Shown here piece after piece: positions 20,377-30,581 of a stretch of DNA of 64,000 nucleotides. A program made the position numbers and the translations under genes. This DNA is from Sarocladium kiliense (taxonomy: Eukaryota; Ascomycota; Sordariomycetes; Hypocreales; Sarocladiaceae). The stretch spans positions 1,054,001 through 1,118,000 of the forward strand of contig JAUZTG010000016.1 of the NCBI GenBank assembly GCA_030734395.1, given 5' to 3'. Under the pieces are notes generated by a model. The model was not told the origin of the DNA, searched no databases, and saw nothing but the letters and a program-made list of their open reading frames with translations. Every line of letters begins with the position of its first letter. Within the stretch, counting starts at the first letter, position 1.

Positions 20377-23300
20377 ATGGCTTCGTACGGCCATCAGAGC
20401 CACCATGGACACCATGGCCATCCACAAGTCGCCAACTCACGATGGGGCCTTCATGGCGGTCAGGCGCAAGCCCCGGTGGCCGCTGCGCCTGGTGTCGTGG
20501 CCCCTGCGGGCACCTTCGCGCCTGGTACCAAGATCCAGGTCGGCAGCCATCGAGTCGTGATCCAGAAATACCTGTCTGAGGGTGGCTTCGCTCATGTCTA
20601 CCTTGTCAAAATGCCCAAGCCAGTCGATGGCACCGACCTGGCCGTTCTAAAGCGCGTCGCTGTTCCTGATAAGGACTCGCTGCGGGGCATGCGTACAGAA
20701 GTCGAGACAATGAAGCGCCTCAAGGGCCACCGGCCTATCGTCACATATATCGACTCACACGCTTCCGAGATGAAAGGCGGTGGCTATGAGGTCTTCTTGC
20801 TTATGGAGAATTGCGATGGAGGTGGCCTGATCGACTTCATGAACACCCGTTTGCAACACCGTCTGACGGAGCCCGAGATTCTCGCCATCTTTACGGACAT
20901 CGCTGAGGGGTTGGCCTGCATGCATTACCTAAAGCCGCCACTATTGCATCGAGACATCAAAGTCGAGAACGTTCTTATCACTACCAGGGGATCAAGCAAA
21001 CGTTTCAAGTTGTGTGATTTTGGCTCGGCTGCTACGCCGCAGCCTGCACCAACCACAGTTGTCGAGTGCCGTTTGATGGACGAGGATATTCAAAAACATA
21101 CGACGCTGCAATACAGGAGTCCAGAGATGGTGGATGTCTATCGGAAACAGCCTATGAACGAAAAGTGCGATATCTGGGCCCTTGGCGTTCTGCTGTACAA
21201 GCTCTGTTACTACACTACCCCTTTCGAGGATCAGGGGCAATTGGCCATTCTCAACGCCAGCTACAAGTTCCCGAGCCACCCACAGTTTTCGGACCGCCTA
21301 AAGTACCTGATAGGTGAGCGAGTCGTCCAAGGGCAGTGATGTGCATGACTAACGAGAACAGCCTCGATGCTGAAGGAGAAGATGGAGGCGCGGCCTAACA
21401 TTTACCAAGTATTGAAAGAAGCCTGCGCTATGCAGAACCGCGAAGTGCCGATCCACGATGTCAGTTCACATGAAAGTACTACTCCCTGATATTTGCTAAC
21501 CTAACTAGATCTACGGTGGACGGTCCTCCACATCGTCAAAAAGTCCCCAGAAGCCTACAAGTGTGGACGACAAGCGAAAGTCAGGGCCGGCGGTGGGCGC
21601 TGTATACTCTCCTCCCGCTGAGGTGAAGCCCAGCATCCCCGACGTTGTTCCCATGAGGCGAGGACGTCCTACGGTCTCAGCAACAACGGCAGCCGCCCCG
21701 GCCGCAGCGCAGAAGGTGACCAGCGGCGATCCTTTCGCTGCGCTTGACGCGAAGGCAGCTCGCAAACCAGATACGGATGAGATATCTTCTCGTTTCCCCT
21801 CACTGGACCAGTTTTCTCTTCTTCACGATTCGGGATCCAAGTTCGAGTTTGGACCGCCCGTGACATCTCCACAACAACCGTCTGTTGACCATAAGTTGAC
21901 GGAGCACCTGGCTGATGAGGCATTCGCCCCTGCACGTAAACCCTCACCCAACGTTGCGCCGACTGCCCGGGCCCATTCTGCCGCGCTGCCATCCAGGGGT
22001 CCATCAGTTCGCCCGGTACACTCGAACAACTCTCTGTCTAAGGTTCCATCTGCACCATCGCAGTCAGGCTCGGATGTTAGTCTTGCACAAACCATCATCA
22101 GCAGCAACCCAGATCTGAGGGCAATTTCTTCAAAGAACACATCAAGATATGTGTCTACAGGCACGATGACGAGCCCTGATCCTCCCTCGAGCTCAGCAAC
22201 AAATGTGCAGCTTCCTTCGCGGGTGAGCTCACGTGTGTCAAGTATTCAAGGCCAAACCGGGCCCGAGAGCAGACGTTCCATGGATCAAATGGCCCCAGTC
22301 TCAAGGACATCTACGCTGCAGTCTGACCTGATCAGAATGGATTCTTCGCCACGATTATCCATGGAAGGTGGGCGGCCGTCCTTTGATGCACCGGCCGGGC
22401 CTGCTAGGAGCAATTTGCCTGTCAACCGACCTCGCCCTGTCAGCACCAATATGGAAGGAAGCAGCCTTGACTACCTCAGAGAGAAAGAGCAATCAAGGCC
22501 ACAAAGCCGAACTTCCCCCAACCCTATATGGAGTCCACCGCCCCAACAATCACCGAGCAGAAGTCCCCTGCCTCGTGCGGAGCCTCTCAAGGAAAACAGC
22601 GACCTCGAGTATCTTAGGAGCTATGAGGAGCGTGAGGCCAAGAACGAGCAGCTCGAATTAAAGAGCAACAGACGAAGCGTTGAATCGTTTTTAGAGCAGA
22701 AGCCGAAACTGATAGGAAAGTTCAGCGATGCTTTCAAGCGATTTGAGAACAACAGCCCTCAGACCACGGCAAGGACCCCTTCCCCCCTGAAGGAGCTCGA
22801 GCGCCGTGACCTCACTCCCATTGAGGGCTCTGAGGCTATTGATGGCCGGACAGATGATGGCAATGTAGGCGGACCCGAGGAGATGTCACCTGAGAAGAGG
22901 CGCGAGCTTGAGCGTCAACAGCTTCTCGACGAAGAGGCGCGGGTGGCGAAGGCACAAGCAGAATATAGGACAAAGGTCGCCACTGATGTCTCTGGTTCAA
23001 GCGGTGCAGGTGGCCCACGTGCTGCGCAGCCTACTCCTCGGTCTTTCAGCATCCAGAACCGGGTCCAAACCCTTCTGAGCGAGGATGGTCGCGCGGCGCC
23101 CGTTCAAAGGACTGCTGAGGGCTACGGCAAATACTCAGATGCTGCTACGGCCGCCAGCAAAGTCGAAAAGCCGGCCCCATCAATTCCAAGGAAGCCAGTG
23201 CTAGGGTCCAAACCTCGTATGGATCTCCCACCGCAACGAAAAGAGTCTATTTCCAGCGTCTCTGGCGCGCCATCAAGGAACACCCCTCCTACTGCGGCAA

Positions 23301-23599
23301 ATCCTACTTATCCGCCAAAACCAACAGTCAATCGACCAACTGCACCCAAGAAGCCGGTCCACCTCAACAGCCTTCCTACAGGCTCGCAGGCAGCGCCGCA
23401 AAAGGCTCTGAGACCTGTTCGCACTGCGCAACCTGACGAGCAGCTGATTGCTTTGGATGTACCAGGCCAACCTGTGCTGGAGATGTCGGCAGCAGAGAGA
23501 GATAATTATCTTGAGGACTTCAGCAAGCGATTCCCTAGCTTGAGTTCGATTGAGATGGTTGAAAGGGACATAGGCAAGGAGGGGCCTGGCCGAAGCTAG
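20377..23599 (+). CDS. Ark1/Prk1/AAK1-family serine/threonine kinase
   Basis: A kinase of the family that controls actin patches and endocytic coats by phosphorylating adaptors. Exons are 20377-21313, 21362-21459 and 21509-23599, with introns of 48 and 49 bp, giving 1041 residues. The kinase domain spans about 58-335: glycine loop SEGGFAHVYLV, Lys92 in LAVLKRV, catalytic HRDIKVENVLI (D193) and DFGS (D214). HRDIKVEN and the EMVDVY activation segment are typical of the Ark/NAK group. The region after about 360 is a long disordered tail rich in Ser, Pro and Thr, with repeated LDYLRE / LEYLRS elements and a basic-Pro stretch (about 840-920) that could bind SH3 domains. It ends with an ordered-looking short block, DNYLEDFSKRFPSLSSIE. 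The gene is co-oriented with MAK11, 341 bp downstream. Confidence 0.9.
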
Positions 23600-23940
23600 C
23601 TGAGGTGAATTGAGTGTACAATGCTGTACAGCGGAGCAATCATGAAAATCTCTTGTTGATATAGAAGCGCTATAGAAGGTTCAATGGATCATATGGCAAT
23701 TACTCCCCTAAGCCCTTTTTCCTTTCCAAAGGAACAGCGTCAGTGTGCAGTGATCGCTGAAGCCGGTTGCCAGAAAATTGAGGGTTTGGGTTATGAGCTC
23801 ACCTCACCTTATCGGGCGGCGGCAGCCTTATCGCTCAACTTTTTTTCTGTTTTCTTTCCTCAAGCTGAACCCGCCGCCTACTACGACCTGGACTTGATCA
23901 ACATACCCGCCTCTACTGAATACCATTTCAATCGCACATC
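23600..23940. promoter_or_regulatory. Intergenic region upstream of MAK11
   Basis: A 341-bp gap between co-oriented genes, with a T-rich run near 23840. It should hold the kinase 3' end and the MAK11 promoter. Nothing specific is seen. Confidence 0.35.
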
Positions 23941-25428
23941 ATGGCCAAGCGCACGAGACAAGCTGCTGCTCCGGAAAGCGTACCGGAAAAGCCCGACGCC
24001 TCGACCAAGAAACCCAAGACAACAACACAGAAGCCGGCGAAGAAAGCTGAAGGCGCAACAACGAAGAGCGCTACCGAAACAATCCAGGTTGTCGCGGGAT
24101 CATATGATCGTGTTCTGCATGGATTCACTGCTACAATACACGGCGGCGACAAGGTCGACTTCGCTGATTCCTTCCTTTTCAATGCGCACACTTCCGCCAT
24201 CCGATGTCTCGCCATTTCACCCCCATCAGCGCCAACTTCTGGGCAAGGACAAAAGGTTTTTCTCGCCTCTGGCAGCACGGACGAGCGAATCAATGTCTAT
24301 AATCTTTCAGCGCATCCACCAAGCATGAAAAGTCAAGATATTCTGGCGAAGGTGGCCCCACGACCGATCCGCGAGAACCGCAAGAACCGAGAGCTGGGCA
24401 CCCTGCTGCATCACGCATCAACGGTGACGGCACTCGAATTCCCGACCCGATCAAAGCTGCTCTCCGCAAGCGAGGACTCGACCATTGGTGTGACAAGGAC
24501 GAGAGACTGGTCACTGCTGTCTAGCGTCAAGGCGCCGATACCGAAGCCCTTAGGAAGACCGAGTGGAGACACAGCACCTTTTGGAGGGACCCCAGCTGGT
24601 GTCAATGACTTCGCCGTTCACTCTAGTATGAAGGTCATGTTGAGTGTCAGCAAGAGTGAGAGGTGCATGCGGTTATGGAACCTGCTTACTGGTAAGAAAG
24701 CTGGCGTTTTGAACTTTGATCGGACGATGCTGCGGGAGGTTGGAGAGAGCAGGCATTCGACAGGGGAGGGCAGGAAAGTTGTCTGGGGGAACGTGGATGA
24801 CGAGGATGAGTTTGCCGTGGCGTTCGACCGGGATTTGATTGTTTTTGGGATGAACAGCGTGCCCAAGTGCAGGGTTATGCCTACGCTCGGTACGAAGGTG
24901 CACCATGTCGAGTACATCAAGCTGGAGGACAGCATCAACACCAGTCTACTTGCCGTCTCTACTGAGGATGGGAGGATCATGCTGTTCTCGACCAAGGAAG
25001 CCGATATCGAAGCACCAAAGGAGGATAAGGACGGCGAGACACCTAAACTCGGACTAGCCAAATTCGTTGCCTACCTGGGCGGCAAAGAGGCTGGCGTCAC
25101 CACTCGCATTAAAGACTTCTCTTCGCTACGCAGTAACGCTCGCGACGGAACACTGTACTTTGTGGGAGGAAGCAGTGACGGCAAGGCGCGATTGTGGACG
25201 GTGACGGTTGCGGAACTCACCAAGGCTATGGCTTCGAAGAAAGCACCGTCAAAACCGGCAGGCAAGCTTCTGGGCACATACGAGACTCAGAACAGGATTA
25301 CATGTACAGTGGCATTTGTGATGATACCCCGTCCAGAGGGTGCGGAAGACAGCGAGGATGAAGTTGATGAGGAGGATATGAGGGCAGACGAGGCAGAGGA
25401 GGACGATGGGGACGAGAGCGATGAGTAG
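23941..25428 (+). CDS. MAK11: WD40 protein Mak11 / PAK1IP1-like, 60S ribosome assembly
   Basis: An intronless 495-residue nucleolar WD-repeat protein. Yeast Mak11 and human PAK1IP1 act in large-subunit (60S) maturation. The N-terminus (1-45) is a Lys/Ala/Pro-rich, nuclear-localisation-like segment. Repeats begin with VVAGSYDRVLHGF, the family's characteristic first blade. FNAHTSAIRCLA, FLASGSTDERINVYNL, LHHASTVTALEF, LLSASEDSTIGV, DFAVHSSMKVMLSVSKSERCMRLWNLLTGKKA and VGGSSDGKARLWTV follow. Two insertions between blades are fungal. The C-terminus is a strongly acidic tail (EDSEDEVDEEDM...). The subfamily call rests on the GSYDRVLHGF start and the MRLWNLLTGKKAGVL blade. Confidence 0.85.
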   Translation: MAKRTRQAAAPESVPEKPDASTKKPKTTTQKPAKKAEGATTKSATETIQVVAGSYDRVLHGFTATIHGGDKVDFADSFLFNAHTSAIRCLAISPPSAPTSGQGQKVFLASGSTDERINVYNLSAHPPSMKSQDILAKVAPRPIRENRKNRELGTLLHHASTVTALEFPTRSKLLSASEDSTIGVTRTRDWSLLSSVKAPIPKPLGRPSGDTAPFGGTPAGVNDFAVHSSMKVMLSVSKSERCMRLWNLLTGKKAGVLNFDRTMLREVGESRHSTGEGRKVVWGNVDDEDEFAVAFDRDLIVFGMNSVPKCRVMPTLGTKVHHVEYIKLEDSINTSLLAVSTEDGRIMLFSTKEADIEAPKEDKDGETPKLGLAKFVAYLGGKEAGVTTRIKDFSSLRSNARDGTLYFVGGSSDGKARLWTVTVAELTKAMASKKAPSKPAGKLLGTYETQNRITCTVAFVMIPRPEGAEDSEDEVDEEDMRADEAEEDDGDESDE

Positions 25429-26103
25429 AGCTATAGTAGCGCTGCACCGTGTCAGAACCTAAATACAACTGTGAACAATGCGACAATTGCCCAAAATGAA
25501 GCAGTGCAGCACAGATCTTGATTGCATATGCACTGCATGTGACACAACGGATGATCGCCCAGCCGCTGCAATGACAGCTGTAGGGCGATGTCTCTATCGA
25601 TAAGCGAGGCCGGCGGGCTGTTTCTGGTGGGAGGATCATCTTTTCGTCCACCGTGAAGGGCAACCCCCCCAATCAACATCAGCGACTCAAGACCACCACA
25701 ACGCTCAAAAGCCAGGCCGACGACGAGACTCAAGCTTCGCCGAGTCCGACACGACTCCAACGGGGAGGCGCCTTAGAAATCAGAGAATCGCGACTAGGGA
25801 TAATTTGGGAGGAGCTCGGTGCCACTGGCCACGCGATAGCTTTACGAACGGAAAGGCGCAGCATAGCAAGAGTACGAGCGCCAACATTTCGATTCCCAAA
25901 CGATACGAAGCGGTCCCCTGTAAACACGCCTCAATCGCTCAGATTCTACAAACCAGTGCTTTGCGACCCATTTCGACCGCTTGAGGTGGCCTGGTGGGCC
26001 GTGATGACTGTGGACAACAACCAGCGATCCTAGAAATAGCTTGCCTCGCAGGGCCCGTGCCGACTGCAACTTTCCGAGCCAACGCTCGTGTCTTCTTTCA
26101 ATC
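25429..26103. other. Intergenic region upstream of EDC3
   Basis: 675 bp. A plus-strand frame of 126 codons (25653-26033) opens only with GTG and has no motif, so I treat it as non-coding leader. No other signal is supported. Confidence 0.35.
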
Positions 26104-28323
26104 ATGGCGAATCAATTCATCGGGCTTCACATGAAGGTGGTTCTGCGGGAGCCGGCTGGATATACGTTGACGGGAACTGTTCGGGATGTCACAGCAGGGG
26201 CCAGTCTGACGTTGACGAATGGTAAGACTTCTATACTCGTTTGCAAGGGGGTTTGCATGCTGACATGTGGTTGGGATTTAGTTTTCGTCGTTGGGACGAA
26301 GGAATGGCACCCCGTAATGGTGCTTGATGCTACAAAGATCGCGGACCTGTCTGAGATCCGAAATGACGATCCGCCACCGACATATGCTCCTGCGCCAGCT
26401 GAAGCTGCTGCGGCTCCGGTACCTCCAAGGCCAATTGTGCAGCCGACTTTTGCGGACCCGGCAATCTTAAGCCTGGGGAGACGACCGACTTCCGGTACAC
26501 CTTCTGCGTCTGGTCGTCAAAAGAGCTCTGATGCTCAGGCTGTGGATGCAGCTTTGTCGCTTCAGGCTACAGCTCGGGAGGCAACTCCAAGACAGGAAGT
26601 CGCGGAGGCCATGAGCCATCTGCAGCTTGGCAATGTTGCGCATGAGCTTGACAGCGGTCATGCTGAGACTATTCCGGACAGTCAGACGAAGAAGTCCAAA
26701 CGGCGGACACGGCAGAAGTCTTCCAAGGCCCAACAGGCATCAGAGCATGTTGTGTCCCCCGAGTCACCTAGCGTCGGAGGCAGGGGCAAAGGTTGGAGGC
26801 AAACCCCTATGTTGCAGAGCACTCCCTCATTTCAGCCTTTCAACTCTCTGAAGCGTAATGGAAGGAAGGGTGCGGCTGACAATGGTTGGGCATCGGAGGA
26901 TGTGACAGAGGAGATGGGCGAGTTCGATTTCGAAAACAATCTCGCCAAGTTCGACAAACATACGATCTTCGAGGAGATGCGCAAAGAGGATCAAGTTGAT
27001 GATGCTAGCCGACTCGTCTCTCACAATCGCCGTGTAAAGCCTGGCACCGCGGGAGGCAAGAACCTGGCTTATGACGAGAACGTGCTCGATCTGCCTCCGA
27101 CCGCGGCAGCTAAGAACGCCGACTTTTGGAACAGCGAGGCGGACGATGCGCTGGAAGGGGCAGACCGGCCAAGTATGAGAGAGCTCAGGGGTGCGCCTGC
27201 TAACCGCAGGGCGGACAGTAAGTCTGGTCTGGCGCGGCGCTCTCAGTCACGGAAGGCTAGTGCCACGAATGTGACGCCTGCTGGGCAACCGATTAGCCGG
27301 GTGAACTCAAGCGTAAGTCATCCTGTCCGCGAAATGTTCGCAAGAGGTTGCTAACACATTCGGTAGCAACAAGGATATCCTGCTGGCCTGTATCTCCATT
27401 CCTCTAGCACCAGGTTGGAAGCCATCTCGACACTGCAAATGCTCAATCTTGAGAACATTGCTGCCAACGAGATCGGCTTTACCGAAGATCTAATGGCAGA
27501 GAACGCTGGCCGTGGCATCGCAGAGGTTGCGGTCCAGGCACTATCAGACCCGGCTATGAAGGTTCGCTACGAGCTCGCTACAGCAAGTTCAACAAGCGAT
27601 GTGTCTCTGACCAATTCAACTGTCGTCATCCTTGCCGGCAACAACAAGTCGAGTATCCGAGCTCTGGCAGCAGGACGTCATCTGCGCAACAAGAACATTG
27701 ATGTGATGGTGTGTCTAGCAGGGATTGAGAGGGAAAGGGACTTGCTGGAGGATCTGCGGCGGCAGATCACACTGTATCGCAACTTTGGTGGCAAGGTGCT
27801 CAGCAAGAATGATTTCTTTGAGCAACTTCGCAGAGCAGCAGCATCAGGTACTCAGAAGACGTCTGTCTCGCTGATCATTGATGCCTTGCTCGGCTTGACA
27901 ATCTCGTTCGAGGAGCTGAGAGTCGGTGATCAGGCGACAGTCTACGAGCTTATGGAGTGGGCAAACCGCAATGAGGCGTTTGTGCTGGCTGTCGACATCC
28001 CAACAGGTATTGACCCGGCAAACGGCAAGATTGCCATCATTGATGGAGCGCCGCTATTTGTCAAGCCGCGGTACGTTGTCTCGATTGGCGCTCCAAAGCG
28101 TGGGTTGCTGGATGCCGTGACACCCGAGGACGATGAGGACGGCACTGGCGGCGGTGGCGCAGCCCAGGACGACGAATGGAGGCTCTTCGTTGCTGATCTT
28201 GGTCTTGGAGCTGCGGTGTGGAGGAAGGCAGGGACGAAGATCAGGAGAGGTGTGGACTTCAATGGGAAGTGGGTGGTGCCGATGGAGTATCGCTCTGCAA
28301 CCCGGGGCGACGATGGAGCATGA
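26104..28323 (+). CDS. EDC3: Enhancer of mRNA decapping 3 (EDC3)
   Basis: A scaffold of processing bodies that activates Dcp2 decapping and binds the helicase Dhh1. Three exons (26104-26221, 26282-27312, 27367-28323) give 701 residues. The N-terminal LSm domain (about 1-75) begins QFIGLHMKVVLREPAGYTL. A disordered middle follows, with an FDF motif at about 253-256 in GEFDFENNLAKFDK and then EEMRKEDQ, the Dhh1-binding type. The C-terminal YjeF_N domain (about 400-700) has LMAENAGRGIAE, a VVILAGNNKS phosphate loop and VDIPTGIDPANG. Intron 1 is 60 nt and lacks an in-frame stop, so its retention would insert 20 residues into the LSm domain. Identification is firm from the three-part architecture. 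Confidence 0.93.
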
Positions 28324-29098
28324 GGCGGACGTTGACATTATTCTGCGCTTTTTCACGATGAAATTTTGGCTTGTTTTTTCAGCGATTTGCTTGTAGAATA
28401 TCACGGCCGAGCTGGTGGGACGAAGGCAAAAGGTTCAGGGGTTCGCGGAAAGGACCCAAAGGGTACACACTTGTGGCGTTTTTCTTCTCTCACGTCAATG
28501 ATATTGGTTGCAATGCTGGGACTTATGATAAGCGGAAAGATAAGAGAATAACCAGATACTTCGAAAGCAGCCGAATCTAAACTTCCAAGTGTGATCAGCC
28601 ATTGGCTCGCCGGTCGCTGCCAGAGAAGGTACCCCTGAGAAGAGATTGTCGTTTGATATGGCGAAAGCCCACCGTCATGCCAATTCTTAAGGCCGTTGAG
28701 ATGTCAGTACTGCTCGTCTGCTGGGCTCTGCAAGTGAATGCTTATCACCTTTGCCATACCCAGGTCCTGAATGGTGGCAAGCCATGTCTGTGGGTGGCCG
28801 ACCAGATCATCTTCACCGCCTCGAAGGATGACGACAACGAAGTCATCTCTAGTATTCCCTGTCAAGTCGAACCTTTTCAGCTCTGGTCAAGATTTTGAAC
28901 AGCCATGGGTGATTGATCATGGGGCTGGTGGTAGAAAATGCATAAATAGGAGGCTTCGCTCTCTTCCAAGACCTAACGATGGCTCTTCAACAACCATCTT
29001 CAATCATCTCTCTACAGAACACACTTTCAAAATTTCCGGCTTACTTGATCCCGTATTTATACTCTTCTCAAGACCATAGTCTACTCTCAACCTTCATC
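28324..29098. other. Intergenic region upstream of the SMP-like gene
   Basis: 775 bp without a supportable protein. It holds the EDC3 3' end and the promoter of the small stress-type gene, including a TATA-like element near 28941. Confidence 0.35.
28941..28950 (+). promoter_or_regulatory. TATA-like element upstream of the SMP-like gene
   Basis: CATAAATAGG lies about 150 bases before the ATG, followed by a CT-rich leader. This fits a TATA-driven, inducible promoter, which would suit a stress-linked small protein. Inference from position only. Confidence 0.35.
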
Positions 29099-29342
29099 AT
29101 GAGCGGACAAATGACCAAGGAAGCGGCTTCTCGCATCCAGTCTTCCCAGGTTCGTCGCTGCCCATGACTGTCCTTGCCTTTTACCCTTTGGCACTTTCAA
29201 CTGAACATGTCTGAAGGCCAAGGGCGGCGGTGACGTTGGAAAAGGAGGCTTCGCTTCCCGTGCTCAGGCGACTGCGGACAAGCATGTCAGCGCGGCTGCT
29301 GCCAATAAAGGCGGGAACAAGGGCACCGCTCCCCAGAAGTGA
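29099..29342 (+). CDS. Small SMP-domain-like hydrophilic protein
   Basis: Two exons (29099-29149 and 29217-29342) give 58 residues, too short for simple ORF scans. It reads MSGQMTKEAASRIQSSQ, then AKGGGDVGKGGFASRAQAT, and ends in a Gly/Lys/Asn-rich tail. The KEAASRIQSSQ-A-KGGG arrangement matches the short seed-maturation-protein (SMP, LEA-like) domain proteins common in filamentous fungi. These hydrophilic peptides are linked to spores or dehydration, though the molecular role is unproven. The intron (67 bp, GTTCGT donor, TGAAG acceptor) falls just before the KGGG block. No signal peptide. Confidence 0.78.
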
Positions 29343-30581
29343 GGGAAACGCTGCCCTCACGTCCGGATCTCATCACTTTCTTTCTTCGACGAAGACGCTT
29401 GTTTGATTTCCTGATATTATTGAGGCTGTTACGGGCCGTCAGATGGTAAACGACAGCATCGTTGTGGTAAGTTGGGTGGTGAATATATTATGGTGCGAGT
29501 GCAACGGGAAGCTTTCATGCTTAGCTTTAGCCTCATAGAAAATGGCTGAATGAGATATGACTTGACCGCCACATATGTCTCAGTATTGTGTGACAAAACG
29601 ACTTTTCACTTGTGAATGGCCCCGAAGTTGTTGACATGTTTATACACTCTACTAGTCACAGCTCACTACTTTACGACAAGTCGACTTGCCGTTCGTGCTA
29701 ACATAGTAGCCATAGCTTCTTACCAGAGCAGCTCCATAACACTATTTCTTAGGTGTATCTTATTTCGTGTGCTGTACAGGATGTTGTTGTGTAAAATGCG
29801 GCACAGCCAGAAGCGGGTGAAACCCTCCGACAGTGAGCAGCTTGGCAGCATCTCGTTTAAGCAGCTTGCTACGGACATTGGAGTCGTGTACTTTTGTCAA
29901 AGACATAAGTGCTATGGACCACATTTTTATGCTTATTTTCCAGGATGTAGAATGTGGGTTTTGCGTGTATTTGTAGATGGCTTCGCTCCGGCGCCCCCCC
30001 CCATGCGATTGTGGGGAGGGATGTTGGATGACCTGCCCTTCTAGGAAACATGGAGTCGAAGGGCTGAGGAGCAGAGAAAAGTAAGCGGCTTAACTCCAGC
30101 CGAGGACGAGTCATTAGGATCAGCAAGCACAAGCACCCGAGTCACGTACGTACGTATTATTCTTGAGAGGCCATGATAGGCGTAGGTTGGCCTGATAAGG
30201 TTGCTTCTTAGCCATGGAATCGGGTTGATCAACGTGATCCAGGCCCTCAGCATGACATGGGATGCGATGCGAGGAATGCGGGATGCACCCTCGCTAGTTC
30301 GGCTGCACGAGCCACTTGAGCGAGTCCTATAATCCTTCCATGCTCCATGCACGGGGTTTGCAGACAGTCCGTCACCTGCTGGTTTAGGGATTGTCCGCGA
30401 CACTCTGTGTGAGCCGCCTCGCTGCCCAGAGGCACTAAATACAGGTGCAGGATTAAAAGGCGATTGTTCCCATTCCTGTGATGCGTAGGGCAGCCCTCAT
30501 GCTGTCTTGTAGATCTTGTGTACTCGAACCTCCATTTCAGGATCTGTTGATCGTACACTCAACAACAACACGATTGGAAGC
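29343..30581. other. Intergenic region upstream of the L-amino acid oxidase gene
   Basis: 1.2 kb. A 142-codon frame at 29616-30044 begins with ATG but has no recognisable domain and ends in a run of Cs. I do not call it a gene. A short perfect ACGT repeat (about 30144-30155) is present. The promoter of the oxidase gene should lie in the last 400 bases. Confidence 0.35.

Noticed and set aside
25653..26033. 126-codon frame before EDC3
   Set aside because: Opens only with GTG, stops before the EDC3 start, no motif; most likely leader sequence.
29616..30044. 142-codon ATG frame upstream of the amino acid oxidase gene
   Set aside because: No motif, several Cys/Leu runs, ends in poly-C derived Pro-Pro-Pro; no splice partners. 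Kept as intergenic.
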